In this document: positions 11,066 to 21,735 of the stretch, one piece after another
Layout of the letters: every line of letters starts with the position of its first letter
Numbering within the stretch: position 1 is the stretch's first letter
Origin: Limnephilus marmoratus
Lineage: Eukaryota; Arthropoda; Insecta; Trichoptera; Limnephilidae
NCBI GenBank assembly: GCA_917880885.1
Contig: OU862922.1
Span: 25,792,627 to 25,856,626, forward strand
Length of the DNA: 64,000 bases
Reading direction: 5' to 3'
Program-made: the position numbers and the translations under genes
Notes under the pieces: model-generated
Told to the model about the DNA's origin: nothing
Seen by the model: only the letters and a program-made list of their open reading frames with translations
Database searches by the model: none

Positions 11066-11604
11066 TAGTACTATAATAAATTCCATTTGAAAATATGCAT
11101 CAATTTTAAAAGAGAATACAATCATTGAAGTCCGTGATTGAAAACAGGTATTTAATTTTTATTTTAGTGTTAAACACTATATTAGCCAAATAATGTTATT
11201 TATTTTATGTTTTTATGATATAAAATCATTAGCACATACCTAGATGAGTATGTTAACTAAAATAAAATAAATTTCAAAAATGAGATAGACAAAACATGAA
11301 GCATTTGTTCAAATATCGTTATACAGTATGGTATCGTGTAGAAATAAATGTTAATAAATAGAAAGACAAAAAGAAGGTTAATGGGAAATGGGAAAATGAG
11401 AATAAAAAAAAAAACAAAACCAAAACGACTTTTTCAGCGGGTAGTTTGAGGTAATATATCAATTTAAACTGACATTTATGCGTATTTTCTGCAATAACAT
11501 TTTGAAGATAGCTTGTTAAAGTAATTTACTTTAATAAATTATTAACCAACTGGTACATATTTCAATAAAAAAATTATAATTCTTAGGCGATGATATTTAA
11601 AAAT
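11066..11604. other. Intron sequence, nothing recognised
   Basis: AT-rich, no gene or repeat identified. Confidence 0.45.
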
Positions 11605-11606
11605 AT

Positions 11607-12242
11607 ACGGTGTCCGGAAACTCGGAGTACAAGCAGGAAAGTGGTGAATATATATCATATTTGCAGTCGATTTTGTGGTATTTTAATTTTTAATTTGAGC
11701 TTTCGCCATCGAATAAATCGAGCAAAGTCCGAATTTGATATACGTAATAAATACTTCATTATATAAAACCGTACCTCATAAAATTTGCAGATTTTTTTTT
11801 CTAATAGCGCGCATTTAATTTTTTCTTCTTCTCATTGGATTTTATGAAATTATAAAATCCTGGCTTCAGCACGAATAAAGTACCCAGTGAGGCTCACATT
11901 ATCAGATAATGTTTTAAAATGTGTAAAGATAATGTATCAAATTAAAAAAGAAAAAAATTATCCCGTTAGTTGTCGAAAACAATTTTTTTCTTTATTCATC
12001 ATATAACTTTTTATACAGTTTGTACAGGTGATTCGACTACCACGCTAGGCATATGCCCGTATTATGGTAGTCGAAGAAGTAAATGGTTTTAAAAGAAGTA
12101 AGGGTATTAGAAGAAATAAATGGTTTTTAAAAATGTGATTTGCTCAAACCAAAAAAAAAAAGTTTCACTTGGTTCCCTATGCCCTACATGATGTAGATTA
12201 ACCAGCTTACCGCTTGCACTACGAGTTACCGGACACCGTGTA
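11607..12242. mobile_element. Mariner-like MITE M, copy 1
   Basis: The terminal inverted repeats CGGTGTCCGGAAACTCG and its near complement at 12220-12240 sit beside TA. Inside, TCGATTTTGTGGT and a GAGCTTTCG block match the copies at 38303 and 39915. No transposase frame. Confidence 0.82.
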
Positions 12243-12498
12243 TCGTAGAAATACGGCCAATGACGATCACAATAATTCACACCCGTCTAATCGATATCTG
12301 ATTGGTTTTCTGTAATATTTTTACTGTGAGCTTTCTAATAAATGAATCTGTAAAAGTTTACACAGAAAAGCTCTCACACATTAATCATTGTCACTCTAAC
12401 TACTCGTAGATGAACAGCTCAAAAAATGTCATTCAAGGGTGGTTAGTTTCAACCTTAAAATGTTCTTGAAACTTACAAGATATTAGATTACAACCTTT

Positions 12499-12900
12499 CA
12501 ATTTGGGAGGCGGATGTGGGTACCACCGCCCTGGGAACCGTTTATTGGAAACCCAACATAGGTCACCACCCCAAGTGGTTTGATACGTTCGGTGACTTAG
12601 AAGGGTGCTCGGGTTCATGAGGTGAGGTTTGTACGGGAATTGCCGGCGGATGCGTCCGCCCACCAACTCCATGGTAAACCGAATCGGGAGAGACTGGTTG
12701 AGAGAGACCTTTTGACCTCTGATGGGTTCGTACGTTGTCACTCCTGGACACGCTGACCCCCAGATTCCTACCCATCCCCCATACCTTTTCCTTCCCAGAA
12801 TTTCCTCCCCTTCCTTTCCCAAAACAGCATACCCAAAGATGACATAAGTCTTAAAGAGAATTTCTTTCCTAAATGCCTCCTTTATGAAACTATCGTAAAA
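12499..12900 (+). repeat. Interspersed repeat R, copy (sense)
   Basis: Begins CAATTTGGGAGGCGGATGTG and runs through the R body to a diverged tail (GCCTCCTTTATGAAACTATCG). Confidence 0.85.
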
Positions 12901-13340
12901 ACTATTATATTGTCCAAGTTATAATCGGGTAAATATTATTAGCAATCTATCATGGTTCCGTGACAAAACACAATATTAAGGAAAAATTAAGAAAAATAAA
13001 CAAATTATTACTAAATACAAATTATTTAAACTAATTAGTAAATCTAAAATATCCTGACAGTTTATTTAATCGCTGTCCCTTTTAATTTTTTTCGCTGTTC
13101 TGTTTTATCCGGTTACCCTGTTTTGCTTACTTACAACTGATTCTTAAAATTCAGTTAAGTGATCTGTACTCTGTAAGAAATAAACCGATGGAAGTGTTTT
13201 TTGGGCGTGTTCGTGTGTCCGAATTACACTCACAGCTTCTGATGAAATTAATCATGCATTTTCAAGTTCTTTCAAAAGCCTCCCTGGGAAGGAGAACTCC
13301 AGTGTTTTTTTTATTCAAACATGAAGCAACACCAACACAA
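12901..13340. other. Intron sequence, nothing recognised
   Basis: No gene or repeat identified. Confidence 0.4.
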
Positions 13341-14220
13341 CAACCTTCGGTCAACAAACATAATGATGAGGTTTACTAACATTGAGGTATGGAAATCAAT
13401 GAAAACAGTCAACTAAGATGAAAATGAGGTTTACAAATATGAAGACGAGGAAATCAATAAATCAATAATTTGGGAGGCGGGTATGGGTACCGCCGCCCCG
13501 GGAAACATTTATTGGACAACCAACACCCCTGCCACAAGTCACGCCAAATGGTTCGCTACGTTTGGTGACTTTGACTTGACTTAGCAGGGGTGCCCGGGTT
13601 TATGGGATGAGGTTTGTCTAGGCCTTGGTGGCGAATACGTTTGCCCAACCACTGCGTGGCGGGCTGAATCTTTTGGCGGGAGGCCTTTTGACCTCTCCAG
13701 CCGGATTCTCCCGACCCTTCGCCTTGCACCGCAGTGTGAGGAATAGATTCATACGTCCGTTACTCCTGGCCACTCTGACCCCCAGATTCCTACCCACCCC
13801 TCATACCTTTTTCCTTCCCATATCTTTTTCTCCTTCCTTTCCCTTAAAAAACCCTCCACACAGCATCCTCAAAGATGACATAGGCCCCTAGGGAAATTGT
13901 TTTCCTCGGTGCCTCCTGTGTAGAGCTAATGTAAAAAAAAACACAGTCAACAAACATGTAGATGAGAAAATCAATAAACACAGTCTAAACACATGAGTAT
14001 ATACACATAACACATTAACGAACATGAAGATGAGGTCTACAAACATTAAGATAAAGAAATCAATAAACACAGTCAACAAACATGAAGGTGAGGCATACAA
14101 ACATTAGGATGAGGAAATCAATAAACACGAAGACGAGATCTACAAACATTAAGACGATGAAATCTATACATATACACGTCAACAAACTGAGATGAGGAAA
14201 TCTACTAACATGAAGAAAAG
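13341..14220. repeat. Tandem array, ~55-65 bp unit, split by repeat R
   Basis: The units have the form CAATAAACACAGTCAACAAA, CATGAAGATGAGG, TCTACAAACATTAAGATGAG, with variable lengths. They occur at 13341-13466 and resume at 13941-14220 after the R insertion. Confidence 0.8.
13467..13940 (+). repeat. Interspersed repeat R, copy inserted in tandem array
   Basis: Nearly complete sense copy, from AATTTGGGAGGCGGGTATGG to AGCTAATGTA and a run of nine A. The same tandem-repeat units lie on both sides, so R arrived after the array formed. Confidence 0.88.
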
Positions 14221-15280
14221 TAAATCATAAAGTTTATGATTTAACACCTACACAATAATCCAACTTGAAACAGGTATTTCTAGTGAGGAAGTCTGTGAAT
14301 ATACTATTATACTACTATGTCCCACTTACATATAAATACAGTAATACAACGCGGTGCGTTTGGTCAGAGCGATGAAATACTTGACCACGGGCGTTTATAT
14401 GCTTAAAACGGCCTTAAACCAGGCTTAAACAAGGCTGAAGGTCGGCTTCCCCATACAACGTAAAAATAAATTAGTTAAAAATTCAGTTGTCTCTGTAGAA
14501 TTCTGCATAGGTCTCATTTTGAGGAATACTCTATTACAGGCTTACCCAATGAGTAAGCGCATGGGTATTAACCCATGCACTGATTTCAATTTAATTTTTC
14601 ATGAAAATAATTTTTTGACACACAGGCATGTGTCGTACATGCCCCAGCTCTAGTGAAATCCTCACCTTTATGGGAAAAACAAACTTTCCTTTATACATTT
14701 TTCTCGGTATCGTTGTACGAATTTCAAAAATTCTGGGTATCGAAAAAACGTAGAAGATGTCGCCTATGTAAAAAAATCAAAAGCTTACATTTAATTTACA
14801 GAATTCCCAGAGTTTTCCAAAATTTTCTTCCAGCGAACGTTTTACGCAAAACCTATACAAGACCAAAACCGCTGACGAATTCTTTTCGCTTGGAAACAAG
14901 ACGCAAATATGCTTTACAAGCAAGAAAATAATATGTAAATTTCTAACTTTGACAAATTTATTTATATACCACCTATATAGTGTATTGGTGAATAAATAAA
15001 CCCCACGAGGATTTTCTTTCGAAAAATCAACAAATAAGTTCCAAATAATGCTATTGAAATATCTCCACCTTGATTCAATAACTACAATTTATTGTTTCCT
15101 ATGACAAGAATTTTGTATTTTATGACTAAATCACGGCATATCTTCATATCTATAATAGTAACCTGTGATTCAATCGGAGATCTACATTCAGATCTCTTTT
15201 GCTGTGTTTTTTTTATTTATAGTTTAGATTAGTGAATGCAAAGCTGGACAATATTCCCGCCAGTGGGCGATTTAAGGGTA
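14221..15280. other. Intron sequence, nothing recognised
   Basis: Open frames here (for example 14653-14931) show no recognisable motifs. Confidence 0.45.
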
Positions 15281-15508
15281 TACTTAAAAGAATACATAAT
15301 GTGCTCTTTTATAGATGGCGCGAATTTAATTATTTTATAAAAAACATTTTTTGCAAGTTAAACTTTAAAATATTAAAATGAATTATTTGTTTGAGCCCGT
15401 ACGTAAGCTATATGAACATGAATGAATAGTTTTTTTCGTATACAAACTAAATACTTTCAAAAAAGGCATTCAAATACAATATTGAATTAAATCACCGATA
15501 CAATTAAT

Positions 15509-15675
15509 AATCTAAACTAAAATATGAAAGAGAACAAGCGGTTTGACAGAAGGTGGCAATAGCGAAATTGGTTAACGCGCACATCCCGGATAGACGGGAG
15601 GTCTGAGATCGAGTCCTAGTTGCGACCATTGTCTTTTTTCTGTATCTTGTTCTCTTTCATATTTTCGTTTAGATT
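15509..15675. mobile_element. tRNA-like foldback element (family T1)
   Basis: The inverted ends (AATCTAAAC.AAAATATGAA, AGAGAACAAG) bracket a single tRNA-like sequence. The same ends occur at 45850 and 46020. See the tRNA-like entry for the interior. Confidence 0.8.
15554..15625 (+). pseudogene. tRNA-like sequence inside a foldback
   Basis: 72 bases with a tRNA layout. Acceptor TGGCAAT pairs six of seven with GTTGCGA; the A box TAGCGAAATTGG is good; the anticodon-arm-like stem TCCCG/CGGGA encloses six bases, not seven; the T arm CTGAG/CCTAG has a mismatch. Genomic CCA follows at 15626-15628. The short anticodon loop and damaged T stem argue against a working tRNA, so no amino acid is assigned. 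Confidence 0.6.
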
Positions 15676-15775
15676 CTTACTGTTATTATCTTCTTCAATG
15701 ATAAAATAATTCAATTTTAATTCCTTTAATATTATAAAAGTATACCTTGCAAATGTTGTTTTTTATGGTTCGTAT

Positions 15776-16325
15776 GATGTTATGGTTCGGATGAATAAAG
15801 AAAAGGAAGCAATTAAAACTATAAAAATCCGAAAACTTCAATATCTTGGACATGTGATGAGACATCCAGAGAGTATGAGATCCTGCATCTCATAATGCAG
15901 GGAAAGTGTAATGTCCGTCTGAGCCAGTTGTGGCAGAGCTAATCCAGATGCGGACTTACAGATGTGAAAGACGAAGTATTATAGTGGGTAGTACACTAAA
16001 TGAAGAGCGTAACTGTATTCTGTACAAGTATTTATTAGGGAGCTGCCTTAAGCCAAAAGAGAACGAATCTAGCATGCGTCGCCTTATATAGATTCACGCA
16101 AGCATGCTATCTCGCTTGCACTCATACAAATTCACACAGACATTACAGAAAGATTGCCGGAAGACGGGGCCCTGGAAGAAGGAGAACCTCATGGCTGAAA
16201 AACCTGAGACAGTGGTTTGGCCAGTCTACTGTAGAGCTGTTCCGAGCCACAGTAAACAAAGTCCACATAGCCAACATGATAGCTAACGCCCGTTGAACGG
16301 ACAAGGCACAAGAAGAAGAAGAAGA
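15776..16325 (+). mobile_element. RTE-like LINE 3' end, 5'-truncated, split by a solo LTR
   Basis: The DNA matches the LINE tails at 37860-38110 and 60290-60580. They encode a C-terminus with KLQYLGHVMRHP, GRRGPGRRRTSWLKNLRQWF and a Lys/Glu-rich end, finishing in a (GAA)n tail. A base lost near 15872 (AGAGAGTATGAG for AGAGAAGTATGAG) and the LTR insertion break the frame. Confidence 0.88.
15907..16147. mobile_element. Solo LTR (241 bp)
   Basis: Starts TGTAATGTC and ends with its exact complement GACATTACA. GAAAG is duplicated at 15902-15906 and 16148-16152. The uninterrupted target can be read at about 37974-37979 and in the 60.4-kb LINE copy, proving insertion. A TATATA motif (16085-16090) could be the LTR promoter. 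No internal retroelement sequence remains. Confidence 0.95.
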
Positions 16326-16707
16326 ATAGTTTTTTCCTGAAATAATTTAATTGGCGTCATCTATGAAAGAGCAGATTATGTATTCTTTTATGTATACCCT
16401 TAGGTGATAAAAGAATTCATGTTCTACTCTTAGATGGCGATAGTTTAATTATTTTAGGAAATAGCTTTTTGTAAGTTTTGCTAATATTAATATGAATTAA
16501 TTGTTTGCGCCCGTGCATAAGCAACATAAATATGAATAAATAGTTTTGTCCATAAACAAACTCAAATATTTCAAGAAGGGCTTACAATTACAAGTATTTG
16601 TAAGCCTTTCAATGTAGTATAATTATGTGTCATTTGATGTGAAATGTATTTATTTTAGAATAATGAAATAATTTTACTTTGTATAAACCACTTATTTGAT
16701 GTGCAAA

Positions 16708-16745
16708 TCCGACCGGTTTCGGAACAAACGTTCCTTCGTCAGGGA
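16708..16745 (-). ncRNA. Hammerhead-ribozyme-like motif, mirror copy
   Basis: Exact minus-strand counterpart of the 16777-16814 motif in the other palindrome arm, with CTGACGA complement at 16736-16742. Confidence 0.48.
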
Positions 16746-16776
16746 AAGCTTATACAAGCTTATACAGTATAAGCTT

Positions 16777-16814
16777 TCCCTGACGAAGGAACGTTTGTTC
16801 CGAAACCGGTCGGA
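16777..16814 (+). ncRNA. Hammerhead-ribozyme-like motif
   Basis: Read 5' to 3': TCC (16777-16779), CTGACGA (16780-16786), one extra A, stem II GGAAC/GTTCC with loop GTTT, GAA (16802-16804), stem III ACC/GGT with no loop, C at the predicted cleavage position (16811), then GGA (16812-16814), which can pair with the initial TCC as stem I. This matches the order of type I hammerheads. The 3-bp loopless stem III would favour a dimeric form, and stem I is short. Activity is inferred, not shown. Confidence 0.5.
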
Positions 16815-17061
16815 TTTGCACATCAAATAAGTGGTTTATACAAAGTAAAATTATTTCATTATTCTATAATGGATAACCACAAAGTAATAGCTTCATTCAA
16901 AAATATATGTATTTATTTTAGTTATTTCTAGTTAAATAAGTGAAAATGTTATTTTCTTATTTTATAAAAATACCTGAACAACCGAGAATAGGCATAAAAA
17001 GGTAGGGAACCTCTGAAAAATATTTTCTACAGAAACCTAGATAACGCAATTATTTTTTTGG

Positions 17062-18128
17062 AAATGAAATGGGTCGTTAAGAGGGCATTACCAGAGAAAA
17101 TCAGAAATATGTCATTTTCAAATCAGATTTTAGACGTATTGACTCTTTTCGACAATGAGATTCCATAACAATGAGCTCTGTGCCTTGTTTAAGGAGCTAG
17201 CCGTCGCAAAATTTATAAAATTGGGAAGACTTCGGTGGCTGGGTCATGTGGAGAGAATGACCGACCACCAAGCACCAATGTTCCTGCTGAACTCAAGACC
17301 AATAGGGCGAAGGAGCCTGGGAAGGCCAAGACTAAGATGGAGCAACAACGTCCTCAAATACATATCTATCTTGGAGCTTCCAAACTGGAGAGAGCTGGCA
17401 CAAAACCGAGATGAGTGGAGGAAGACTCTTGAGGAGGCCAAGACCCACCAGGGGTTGTAGAGCCAATAGTGATGATGATGATGATGACTCTTTTCCACAA
17501 AAAATTATAAATGGATTTCGAAAGATTGTTCTTTTATCTAGCATTCGCATGTAATAAATTTTGAGATTTTTTTTTAATTTTTAGTAAAATATGGTTATTT
17601 CATAGGTCGTTGGCAGATTTGTTAAATTTTCAAAAAAGATTTTGTGTTATACCACACCCATTTCAAATAATATAATCATGCAGTAAAATAAATCTATACA
17701 TTATCTAGCAAACGCATGTTTTAGAATTTTAATTTTAGTTTCAATAAAATCATTAAAAAATATGTACGTACATGTGTTTCTTGACGAAAATTGGTCCATT
17801 TGTGTATTTATTTGCGCACTTACAAACTAATAATTTCAGATGTTTCTTATTAAATTTAGACATTATTGAAAAATGATAAATACTTATAATCAAAAAATAA
17901 TTACAAAAAGTACATTATTTTAATAGATTTATCATCACGCCTTTCAGCATTTTTGGATGAAGGTATAAATTAAAGCTAATTTGGATTGAAATAAATTCGA
18001 TATTGAGTTATAATTTAAAAAGCTGGTACGGAGAATAATTAATCTTTCTCATTGTAACCGCCCTGCACGATCGTAAGAACAACTTTCGCAGAAAAGTGGA
18101 TTTTCGTCCGCTGGCTGGTTAAACGCTC
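17062..18128. repeat. Interspersed repeat P, copy 1 (split by a LINE tail)
   Basis: Reverse-complement match to 42112-42842 over its whole length, apart from the inserted LINE tail at 17151-17484 plus one TSD. Shared landmarks are AGAGGGCATTACCAGAG, TAGGTCGTTGGCAGATTTGT, AATGGACCAATTTTCG on the complement, and CCAGCCAGCGGACGAAAATC on the complement. About 720 bp; class unknown. Confidence 0.85.
17151..17484 (+). mobile_element. LINE 3' tail, 5'-truncated, with 11-bp TSD
   Basis: Codes for a non-LTR C-terminus ending LRWLGHVERM, GRPRLRW, NWRELAQNRDEWR and AKTHQGL-stop (stop at 17458-17460), then a (GAT)n tail. TGACTCTTTTC flanks it at 17140-17150 and 17485-17495. The other copy of repeat P near 42770 shows the empty target. 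Confidence 0.94.
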
Positions 18129-18584
18129 TTAACTAAAGTGACACTGTTTTAAATGCCTATTTTTTTCCATTTCTTTTAAATATTTACGTCTAATCTCTAA
18201 AACTCTAAACCACCCTTAAGCTTATGACCGATCTAGTTTGCTTATTACTGTCGCAATTTTTTTGGAAAATTATAAAGTCCACAAAAATTCTCTGAAATCT
18301 TCTGAATAGGTAGGCAACACGAACGTAAAGCGGACATTAATACTTTTTTAATAAACATTGCGACTGGCAAGTATAGTTGTATTATACGTGTGATTTTTTT
18401 AGCACTTTTTAGACTTTTTCACTGAAAGCAAATAAACCATACTTAGTCCGCTTTGATATTAAATTCCTTTTGACATTGCTAGAATTTTCTACGTTGTTCG
18501 GGATGTCATTGAATAATGGCGTAGGACAAAATATAAATATTTATAATTTTGAATGTAGCCATAACTTTGGTTTATCCATTATAG
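18129..18584. other. Intron sequence, nothing recognised
   Basis: No gene or repeat identified. Confidence 0.4.
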
Positions 18585-18898
18585 ATAAATGAAACAATTT
18601 TGCTTTGTTTGAACCTCTTTGAGTAATGCCGACCGGTTTCGGAACGACCGCTTCTTCCTCAGGGCAAACGTGTACTGATTTGACAGTAACAAAATAGTGG
18701 ATGGGAACAATGTATTATTATGGAAGGGGTGGAGCCGTTGCTAGGTATTAATGAAGAGTTGTTAATAATTCCCATCCACTATTTTGTAACTGTCAAATCA
18801 GTATACGTTTGCCCTGAAGAAGGAACGGTCGTTCCGAAACTGGTCGGACTTACTCAAATATATAAATGGTTCAAACAAAGTAAAATTGTTTCATTTAT
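18585..18898. repeat. 314-bp foldback with hammerhead-like motifs
   Basis: The arms are complementary from ATAAATGAAACAATTTT on the left to its complement at the right. Inner arms GACAGTAACAAAATAGTGGA and GGATGGGAA pair with 18768-18800. It is related to the 16656-16866 palindrome through CCGACCGGTTTCGGAACG. The centre (about 18704-18767) is not palindromic. Confidence 0.9.
18810..18849 (+). ncRNA. Hammerhead-ribozyme-like motif, second palindrome
   Basis: CTGAAGA (18814-18820), extra A, stem II GGAACG/CGTTCC with a 2-base loop, GAA (18836-18838), stem III ACT/GGT with one G-T pair, C (18845), then GG pairing with CC (18812-18813). The left arm's minus-strand version is more decayed. Confidence 0.45.
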
Positions 18899-21589
18899 AA
18901 ATATTTATATTCTATGGAATGTAGTGTTACTTTTTTGTGCGATTGAGTGTTTTTTAGTATTTTTTAAATATGTAAAATGAAGTTTTTTGTTGACTTTGGA
19001 AATTTTCAAGAACATCCTGCAATCATGTAGTTTTTTTAATCCACTTTATGTTATTCTTCTCTCAGAATTGCCAAATAAATCTACATTTGTTCTGACCTCT
19101 CAAATACAATTATATGAAACCCTGGAAGATATTTTCATTATTTTACACTCTTGTTCAACAATGTGAAGAATATGCTTATTTGCAAAATGTGTAACTCTCA
19201 TTAGAGATGATAAATCTTCAGTGTGTCCAAAATCTTCAGTGTATTAAATTAACCCAGTTTCCAATAAAATGCCAAAGCCCAAATGACACCTGGAGAATGC
19301 TGAATTTAGGCGCCCTTTGAACGAAATGTTATTGTTTACATCGCCTTTTCCACGTGGAACGTTGAGGAATAGCTTTTACAACAAATTAGTAATGACTTTT
19401 TAAAAACTATCTTAACGTAATAGTACATCGATTTCAATTTTTTAAAATAATTTGCACACCGGACAAGCTGCCCAAGTGCTTCTAAATTGGGGTACAATAA
19501 AAGTCAAATGACGGGGGGAACGTAAAGCGATGTGGAAGGAAGGGAACAGTCCGTTTAAGCAACGTTTTGATTCTGATTCTGAAGTAATTATATATACCTT
19601 TAGAATAATGAAGTAAACAAAGTTTTTAAAACATGTCATGTAGTTATTAAGCTTAGATTCAAGACTTTCCAAATACATCACGATGGTTCAAATGAAGTGT
19701 TTTTTAATCATATTTTCTCATTTCGTGTATTTACCTTTGCTCTGTATAATTGCGTTGGGGTTTATTATATTTACATTTCTTTGAAAATGTCATTTCGAGA
19801 GGTTTTACTTGGCAACAATTATTTACTTTGCGTTAGCATTTTTGAGAAATGCTCAGCTTAGAGAAAAATATGGAGAGAGATTTCTAAGCAATATCTACTT
19901 ACCTACTGAAAGGCAAATGACGGACAACACTCATAACTTTTTTTGCCTAACAAAAAAAACCTTTATTCAAAAATGTTGTACAAATTACAAGGTTAATCTA
20001 ATAGTAATATTTTTTTAAATAGGTAATTCTGTCATTCTCTTATTGCCGTTTTTATGAAAAATTACCTAAAGGGCACTGAAATCCTTGAATTACTTAACCT
20101 TTACTATAATGCTAAAAAAACAGTTGGTAGTGTGCCTCATTCTCTGGGTTAAATTGACCAAACTTAGTTCAAGAATTTTTTTCCTTCTCGAATAATAATA
20201 ATCAATATATTTGACCTGTTAGGGCACTAGAAATCAATTAAATTGCAGTCATCAGTTTTTCTTTCTCACACGGTGTAGATATTATTTCTACAATTTTTCT
20301 GTTAGTGTGTCAGAAGGTAACAAAATTATTGTTTGCTTTAATAATCAAAACTGAAGAACTTCATATTACTTGTATAAGAAAATATCACTTTACCATGTGT
20401 TGTCACATAATAACAACCTTAACCTCACATAATAAATACCCTTAGTAAATAATTACTTAAACTAAGTATAACCATTAGGCTTAAGGGGTCCCAATTATCG
20501 AGAAATTGATATTCAAGGCGAAGTTTATCTCTGTTTTATGCCCAGTTTATTGGAGGGTTGTGTGGAACGAGACGACATCTATCCGAATATACATAAACCC
20601 CGTGTTTTATGTCAGTTTGTACGGCAATAAACAAATAATGGCGGCCTCGGAACATCTGAGATGGAGGTCATGGAATTTTTGGTTATAGTATTAGAATATT
20701 TTATAAGGGCAAGACTTCTAGCGATTCCGTTTGGATGGAAAGTGCTCCTTGATTTTCTAGATTAAAGACGAAGTAAGTGTGTTCGTTAGAAACGTAGATA
20801 ATAGAAAAGGAGATATATGGCATGGAAGTGTGCCGGCTCTCTCGACGACCAATCTGCATTAACCATCAAAGCGGTGGAGTCAAAAAAGTTACGCTTAAAT
20901 GTTCGGTGTGTAGGAGGAAACAAAGGCGGTACGCCATTCCGTTCGGATAGAATGATGGGATATGCTTTTATTTCTACGGTTTAAAGCATGTGGAAATGGA
21001 GATCAAAGAGCCAGAGGTCTAACACGAAAGTGTTACAGGAAGTCATGATACAATAACAATACAATATCCAATAACATAACGCAGGGACATTATGTAGCAT
21101 GGAGGGGGAAATGATACTCAAAAACGTACGAAATATGAAATATTAAAACAAATTTAATTAAATGCTTATGTAGTCAAATAATTTAAATACTTCATTAGGC
21201 ACCACAAAACTGTAAAAAAAAGATTCATTTGTTAAGAATGCTTTTACCAAACATTTTAAAGAAATTCGAAAAATTGACGGAGATACAGCATTTTATGTGA
21301 AACCGTTTGAAACAGTTTGTATGTTGAATTATGCTTCAGCAAAACTTTGAACGAGTTTTTCTCGAAACAATGTTTTTCAACCTGGTTGACAATATATTAA
21401 AAAAAACTATAGATCCGATTTGCATGCATAAGTCTTAAACTGTTTGAAAATCCAGTCTCTGTGGCACCACATAGAGATTTTTTTTATAAAGGGCCCCTTC
21501 TATTTTTTTTAATAAAGATGAAAATTTTCCTTAAAACCTGGAAATAAAATTCTATGATCCGCCATTTTTTTTAGATATCAAAATTCTTT
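18899..21589. other. Intron sequence, nothing recognised
   Basis: AT-rich. I found no convincing gene, tRNA or repeat in these 2.7 kb. Confidence 0.45.
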
Positions 21590-21735
21590 TTGTTATTTGT
21601 TTTTAGGGTATCATGCCGTGTTGCGCTACCTCCTTCTTTAGCCAACGTTTCGGACAGCGTTGCAGTGTCCACCATCAGGGCAGATCCGGCAGATCTGGTA
21701 TATCACATCTACCGGATCTGCCGGATTTTTAAATC
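21590..21735. repeat. Foldback repeat G, copy 1 (decayed hammerhead-like core)
   Basis: Contains CCTTCTTTAGCCAACGTTTC, GGACAGCG..GTGTCC and CAGGGCAGATCCGGCAG, shared with 52315-52455. On the minus strand it reads CTGATGG, a GGACA/TGTCC stem, then GAAACGTT. Confidence 0.7.

Larger units (their letters stand above)
15281..16580. repeat. Foldback element hosting nested insertions
   Basis: 15281-15350 is the reverse complement of about 16329-16400 (shared AAAAGAATACATAATGTGCT and its variant with one change). 16401-16580 is a second, direct copy of the left arm region (AGATGGCG..TTTAATTATTTTA, TGAATTA.TTGTTTG, CATAAGCAACAT). Between the arms sit a tRNA-like foldback, a LINE tail and a solo LTR. 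Confidence 0.75.
16656..16866. repeat. 211-bp near-perfect palindrome with hammerhead-like motifs
   Basis: The arms are complementary over about 100 bp each around a short centre (16756-16766). Each arm carries the same structured motif, one per strand (16708-16745 minus, 16777-16814 plus). Confidence 0.93.

Noticed and set aside
12433..12822. 129-codon minus-strand frame
   Set aside because: Lies across antisense of repeat R; other R copies break the frame, so it is not conserved.
13345..14215. CRISPR-like array of spaced repeats
   Set aside because: Units are contiguous, degenerate tandem repeats without unique spacers, in a eukaryotic intron.
15554..15625. Functional tRNA gene
   Set aside because: Six-base anticodon loop, acceptor and T-stem mismatches, and location in a repeated foldback.
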